Below the pieces are notes generated by a model that made no database searches, was not told the origin of the DNA, and saw only the letters and a list, made by a program, of their open reading frames with translations. This document shows positions 58,737-64,000 of a stretch of 64,000 nt of DNA, piece by piece; positions within the stretch are counted from its first letter, which is position 1, and each line of letters opens with the position of its first letter. The stretch covers positions 25,199,599 through 25,263,598 of the forward strand of contig NC_083583.1 in NCBI RefSeq assembly GCF_027579695.1, given 5' to 3'. Source of the stretch: Neoarius graeffei. Lineage: Eukaryota; Chordata; Actinopteri; Siluriformes; Ariidae. Both the position numbers and the translations under genes were made by a program.

Positions 58737-59525
58737 GTACTGAATGCGTCAACATTTTTCTCAGTAAATATATTTCTGATGGGGCTATTGACATGAAATT
58801 TTCACCAGATGTATGTAGCAACCCAAGTATTTCACACTTACAAAGAAATCAAAACATATATGCCCATAAATTAAGTGTAATAAAGTGGAATGACACAGGG
58901 AATAAGTATTGAACACATGAAGAAAAGGAGGTGCAAAAAGGCATAGAAAGCCAAGAAACCAGCTGAAATCTGTCAGTATTTAGAAAGCAATCCTGCCCCC
59001 TATCAGTGCAAATTAATATCAGCTGGTTTAGTCCTAATTGATGGCCTAGAAAAGGTTTCTCATTACCAAGGTCTCACACAAGAAACATCTCATGATGGGT
59101 AAAAGAAAAGAGCTCTCTCAAGACCTTTGCAACCTTATTGTTGCACAGCATACTGATGGCATTGGTTACAGATCTATTTCTAAACTTCTGAATGTTCCAG
59201 TAAGCACCATTGGGGCCATTATCCGGAAGTGGAAAGATCATTTCACCATAAACTGGCCACACTGTAAAAAAAAATTAGTCAAGCCAACTTAAAAATGTAA
59301 CGCAACCTGCTGCCAAAGGATTTTGAGTAAACTCAACTCTGGGCCAAATAGTTGTGCTGACTTGCTCTTTTAAGTCGACACAGATGAGTATTTTATGTTG
59401 ACCTTACTTTATTTAGCAAGTTCAGTGCATTCAAATTGTGATGTTGAAATAAATTGAAATAATCATTCCAATTAACTTGGAAAAGCAAGTTGGCACAAAA
59501 AACATTAAGTTATCCTATTTAAAGA

Positions 59526-59650
59526 TCTTTTTTGGGCTTTTTCCACCTTTATTGGATAGGAAGGTGTAGAGACAGGATCAGGAAACGACCTCGGGTCAGA
59601 ATTGAACCCGAGTCCCTGGATTTATGGTATGGCGCCTTATCCACCTGAGA
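59526..59650 (-). mobile_element. tRNA-derived SINE fragment inside the foldback element
   Basis: The plus strand reads CCTTTATTGGATAGGAAGGT, GGAAACGACCTCGGGTCAGA and ATTGAACCCGAGTCCC, the complement of a B box, then TGGTATGGCGCCTTATCCAC. This is a common fish tRNA-SINE in reverse orientation. Confidence 0.65.
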
Positions 59651-60172
59651 ATGTTCTTTTAAGTTCACATAGAAGAGTATTTTATGTTGAGTTGACTTGA
59701 CTTGCCTTTAGAAGTTCAGTCCAACAAATTGTTTAGTTGAAATAAATTGAAATAATAATGCCAATTAACTTAGAAGAGCAAGTTGGCACATCATGGTTCT
59801 AAGTTGAGTTTACTCAAAATCCTTTGGCAGCAGGTTGCGTTACATTTTTAAGTTGGCTTGACTATTTTTTTTTTACAATGATTTAGTGTGCATTACATTT
59901 TTTAGTTAACACAAACCTCTCAACACTTAAGTTCTACTTCACTTTGCCTATTATTACACAAACAGAAACAAATACTGACATACAAGGAGGGAATTCCCTG
60001 GCCTCTGTTGAGGAAAGCTTAGTCTATACTCCTATACAATGTTTCGTGTCAGTTTCCACGGACTTCTCACTCCACCTGACCATTGAAACTTTCGAACTTG
60101 TGAAGTGCGCATGCGCAGTGGCATCGGTTAAGGGGCGTCAATCAGCACTTGAATATATAAGTTCACTTAACT

Positions 60173-60532
60173 CATCTCATCTCATTATCTGTAGCCGCTT
60201 TATCCTGTTCTACAGGGTCGCAGGCAAGCTGGAGCCTATCCCAGCTGACTACGGGCGAAAGGCGGGGTACACCCTGGACAAGTCGCCAGGTCATCACAGG
60301 GCTGACACATAGACACAGACAGCCATTCACACTCACATTCATACCTACGGTCAATTTAGAGTCACCAATTAACCTAACCTGCATGTCTTTGGACTGTGGG
60401 GGAAACCGGAGCACCCAGAGGAAACCCACATGGACACGGGGAGAAAATGCAAACTCCGCACAGAAAGGCCCTCGAACCTGGACCTTCTTGCTGTGAGGCG
60501 ACAGCGCTAACCACTACACCACCGTGCCACCC
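60173..60532 (-). mobile_element. V-SINE, innermost insertion of the Tc1 nest
   Basis: Nearly full-length, minus orientation, with a perfect 14-bp duplication AAGTTCACTTAACT at 60159-60172 and 60533-60546. A short piece of the region next to the tRNA-like head (GCC.GCCACGGGG) is missing. Confidence 0.95.
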
Positions 60533-61724
60533 AAGTTCACTTAACTTAATTTTCCAATTCCTATGAACTTGTGGCGAGGAAAGGCGTCTCAACTATTTTT
60601 TTTAGTTACTTGAACAATTAGAAGGGAAATTTGTTCATTCAACTTAGAATCCTTTTTTCACTCAACAATTTTGCAAGTTACATTTTTTACAGTGCACGAC
60701 CAGGTGCTACTCACAAAATTTTTAACAGGAGTCAAAAGAATAATCAGAAGTGTTGTCCAAGAGCCAAGGATCACTCATGGAAAGCTTCAGAAAGACCTGG
60801 AATTAACAGGTACATTTGTTTCAAAGAACACAATAAGTAATGCATTCAACCACCATGGTCTCTATGCACGCTCACCATGAATGACTCCATTGCTGAGCAT
60901 GTTGAAGCTCATTTAAAGTTTGCTGCACAACATTTGGACAAGCCTATGAAATACTGAGAGAATATAGTCTGGTCAGATGAGACCAAAATTGAACTCTTTG
61001 GATGTCATAGCACACACCATGTTTGGAGGAGAAATGGCACTGCACATCACCCCAAAAACACCATACCATCAGTGAAGTTTGGAGGTGGGAACATCATGGT
61101 GTGGGGCTGTTTTTCAGCATATGGTACTGGCAGACTTCATATAATTGAAGGAAGGATGAATGGAGAAATGTACCAAGACATTCTTGATAAGAATCTGCTG
61201 CCATCTACCAGGATGCTGAAGATGAAATGAGGGTGAACATTTCAGCAAGACAATAATCCCATACACACAGCCAAGGAAACCCAATTGGTTTCAGAGAAAG
61301 AAAATAAAGCTGCTAGAATGACCCATTCAATCACCCGACTTGAATCCAATTGAAAATCTATGGAAAGAACTGAAGATCAGAGTTCATAGAAGAGGCCCCT
61401 GGAACCTTCAAGATTTGAAGACAGTTTGTGTGGAAGAATGGGCCAAAATCACGCCTGAGCAATGCATGCGACTAGTTTCTCCATACAGGAGGCATCTTAA
61501 TGCTGTCATTACCAACAAAGGCTTTTCTACTAAGTATTAAATAAATTTCATTAAGTGTGTTCAATACTTATTCCCTGTGTCATTCCACTTAATTTATGGA
61601 CATATATGTTTTGATTTCTTTGTATGTGTGAATTACTTGGGGTGTTACCAACATCTGGTGAAAATTTCATGTCAATAGCCCCATCAGAAATATATTTACT
61701 GAGAAAAACATTGACACATTCAAT

Positions 61725-61944
<220 letters not shown>

Positions 61945-62480
61945 AGCATGCAATCAATATGAGAAACAGATTTTTAAAGTTGTTGAATCTGTTTTGTTCA
62001 GTTGTTATAATTCTATAATATAATTAAATGTTATAATACTGTCTAATACTAGACATTTTAGTTTACTGTAGGCATTCCAATGCTGAAAAATAGTCCATTT
62101 TCAGCACCACTAAGATTCAAATTCAGAATGCATTATCCACACTTTCAAGGCTCTATTAAAAAAAATAAGCTCTTAAAACAAAGTCCTCCCACATCCCATG
62201 CTGCTTGCCTTTCAGAAAAATGATAAGTGAGGCTTTCCTTTTTTGACAGTAACAGAGGCTAGAAACCCACTGCAGGCAACTGACAGGCGGTTTTATTGAA
62301 TCCATTTTCCATAGTGTTTATCTAAGCTATTAGTTTCAACAAAAATGAAACTCAGTGATCAGATTTCACCATTTGTTGCATATATAATTTCATGTAATTA
62401 CATGCAGTGCACAAACATGTATTAATTTTAATTGACCAAGCTTTCTGGATTGGTTAGTTTACACTGCTTGGTTGTTAGCA
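61945..62480. other. Intergenic, no gene seen
   Basis: AT-rich sequence without a recognised element. An (AAAG)n tract follows at about 62484-62539. Confidence 0.5.
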
Positions 62481-62483
62481 CTA

Positions 62484-62538
<55 letters not shown>

Positions 62539-62539
62539 C

Positions 62540-62672
62540 ACAACTTTATTCATCACACACTTGTGAAATTCCTTTCTGCATTTAACCCATCTGAAGCAGT
62601 GAACACACACATGCACACACACGTGAGCAATGAGCACACACACATACCCAGAGCAGTGGGCAAATGATAGAA
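62540..62672 (-). mobile_element. SINE/LINE tail fragment
   Basis: The plus strand (CAACTTTATTCATCACACAC, TGCATTTAACCCATCTGAAG, CAGTGAACACACACA) matches the tail of the chimeric SINE at 18.15-18.25 kb in the same orientation. The (AAAG)n tract sits at its 3' end, as a tail repeat. Confidence 0.7.
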
Positions 62673-62689
62673 TAAAAGGTCACCATCAT

Positions 62690-63038
62690 CATCTCATCTC
62701 ATTATCTCTAGCCGCTTTATCCTGTTCTACAGGGTCGCAGGCAAGCTGGAGCCTATCCCAGCTGACTACGGGCGAAAGGCGGGGTACACCCTGGACAAGT
62801 CGCCAGGTCATCATAGGGCTGACACATAGATACAGACAACCATTCACACTCACGGTCAATTTAGAGTCACCAGTTAACCTAGCCTGCATGTCTTTGGACT
62901 GTGGGGGAAACCGGAGCACCCGGAGGAAACCCACGCGGACAACATGCAAACTCCGCACAGAAAGGCCCTCGCCGGCCACGGGGCTTGAACCCGGACCTTC
63001 TTGCTGTGAGGCAACAGTGCTAACCACTACACCACCCC
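62690..63038 (-). mobile_element. V-SINE, minus orientation
   Basis: The 12-bp duplication GGTCACCATCAT at 62678-62689 and 63039-63050 fixes the edges. A small gap lies in the centre (ACGCGGACAACATGC) where the CGGGGAG-type words are missing, and the head is a few bases short. Confidence 0.94.
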
Positions 63039-63249
63039 GGTCACCATCATTCAAAATCAAATTTATTTCAGTGAACTGGTGAAGCCATTTTTCTCAGTGC
63101 TGACATGTGCTTGCATGAACCATTTGGACCTTTCCTGATCTTTATAAAAATCAAGAGAGGAAGATTATATGCTTAGACAATTTGCTGGATTCAGTGGCTG
63201 GGAAAAAAAGTACAGTTGCAGTCAGAGGTTAACATACACAGACATGGAT

Positions 63250-64000
63250 GTCATTATGGACATGAATGTCATGGTATCACCCTTGCACTCAAGACTCCAT
63301 TTCACAGAATTCACAGCAGCTTTCAAATATAGCCGCCATGGACTACAACACCCATCCTGCACCTCTCTACTCACAGGCTCCTGAGTTCTAATCACATGCA
63401 CCTGTTCAGAATCAGCACAGATCACTACTTAAGGACTTCAGTTCTCACAGTTTCGTGTGAAGTCAGTTCCTTGAGTCTGAGTTTACAAAGCCTTTTGTTA
63501 TTGTGCTGCTGATTTTGGTTTGACTTTGCTTGTACTTTGGATTTTGCTCTTTTGCAAAAAGCAGGCACACTACTTTTTCTACACAGTGTTGTCTCCTTGG
63601 AGAACAGCAGCAACACCTGGGTGAACTTGTATTGTTCAGTTTATCAACCTTCTCACCAGTAAAGTGCTCAAGTGGCTGACCACTGTATGGCAGAAGGGTG
63701 GAGAACCCACATCTTCCTACAAGCAGTTAATTTAATTGTTCACCAAGATTTTGATTACAGCCCTGAAGGGGTGGAAGTCAGGGAACAACTATTCACTGCT
63801 AAACAAGGGAAGAGACAAGTTGCTGAGTAAGTGCTTGAATTTTGCACACACTCAGTAGGAAGTAGCTGGAATGAGGCTGCCCTTAAAGCTGCATTTCCCC
63901 CAAAGCGTCAATCCTGAAATTCTCACTGAACTAGCCTGTCACCGTGATCAAGCCTTTCGACTCCCTTATCAATGTGTCTATTCAGCTCGACAGTTTTACT
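63250..64000 (+). mobile_element. Ty3/Gypsy retrotransposon, 5' part with gag, broken, runs off the window
   Basis: The right end of the window encodes text typical of a fish Ty3/Gypsy gag capsid region (GVEVREQLFTAKQGKRQVAE, SSWNEAALKAAF). It is preceded by what may be the leader or LTR-like region from about 63.3 kb. The copy is broken, with a few breaks in the visible part, and its pol genes and far end would lie beyond the window. It looks old to moderately old. Left edge approximate. Confidence 0.65.

Larger units (their letters stand above)
59260..60694. mobile_element. Non-autonomous CACTGT-ended element inside the Tc1 transposase
   Basis: It begins CACTGTAAAAAAAAA and ends TTTTTTACAGTG. 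Removing it with one CA restores the transposase text TGGCCACGACCAGG (WPRPG), so edges and a 2-bp duplication are clear. Positions 59260-59880 form a foldback of their own with about 80-bp arms (AAGCCAACTTAAAAATGTAA and its complement), so the unit may be composite. There is no transposase. Confidence 0.85.
58737..61724 (+). mobile_element. Tc1/mariner element with about 180-bp TIRs and a nested insertion
   Basis: Left arm TGAATGCGTCAACATTTTTC and right arm GAAAAACATTGACACATTCA begin inverted repeats of about 180 bp (to GAATAAGTATTGAACAC). The transposase starts MMGKRKELSQDLCNLIVAQH, YRSISKLLNVPVSTIGAIIRKW (HTH), and is cut after INWP by a 1435-bp insert. It resumes RPGATHKI and VKRIIRSVVQEPRITHGKLQ. 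The catalytic D, D and E lie in [25 protein letters not shown] and NPIENLWKELK. It ends at TKY. At least three frame changes or stops besides the insert disable it. Confidence 0.92.

Overview
This is a stretch of teleost fish chromosome, probably from an otophysan such as a catfish. That order is inferred only from the style of its repeats. The support for a fish is vertebrate-type exons with GT-AG introns, many DANA/mermaid-type V-SINEs, Tc1/mariner, hAT and L2 elements, and abundant (TA)n, (TATC)n and (TG)n microsatellites. Protein-coding sequence is sparse.

Layout. (1) Positions 289-9992 (+) hold the last five coding exons of kif7, the kinesin-4 family regulator of Hedgehog/Gli signalling. 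The joined reading frame gives 378 residues and ends in the family-typical VRKNPL. Its introns are packed with an L2 LINE, V-SINEs, TIR elements and a possible two-ended DNA transposon. (2) Positions 10.3-15.6 kb carry five tRNA-Arg genes: four identical ACG copies on the minus strand and one UCG copy on the plus strand. They lie in a locally duplicated segment, beside a 30-unit, 33-bp minisatellite with higher-order structure whose unit resembles a CTCF core. An 8-bp-TSD hAT fragment follows. (3) Positions 15.7-19.5 kb hold two L2 LINE 3' ends and a chimeric SINE. (4) Positions about 20-62 kb look like a gene desert. Its one firm gene is a miR-9 precursor at 26.02-26.11 kb. In mammals mir-9-3 lies near KIF7, so the linkage supports calling this the mir-9-3 orthologue. 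A CCAAT/CRE promoter-like segment and a possible first exon lie 2 kb upstream. Several GC-richer, homeodomain-site-rich blocks (21.9, 22.6, 33.3, 48, 49 and 50.5 kb) look like enhancers. (5) The rest is transposon debris: a 1.6 kb THAP-encoding element with matching ends, mariner and Tc1 copies beside (TA)n tracts, a four-layer nest at 58.7-61.7 kb, a Dong/Rex6-like LINE, and at the right edge a broken Ty3/Gypsy gag region.

How it fits together. A developmental Hedgehog gene (kif7) and a neural microRNA domain (mir-9) sit side by side. They are separated by about 5 kb of tRNA genes and a CTCF-like tandem array, which is a plausible chromatin boundary. That boundary idea, the lncRNA host and the enhancer calls are inferences. 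The kif7 exons, tRNAs, miR-9, V-SINEs with target-site duplications and the main transposons are read directly from the sequence.
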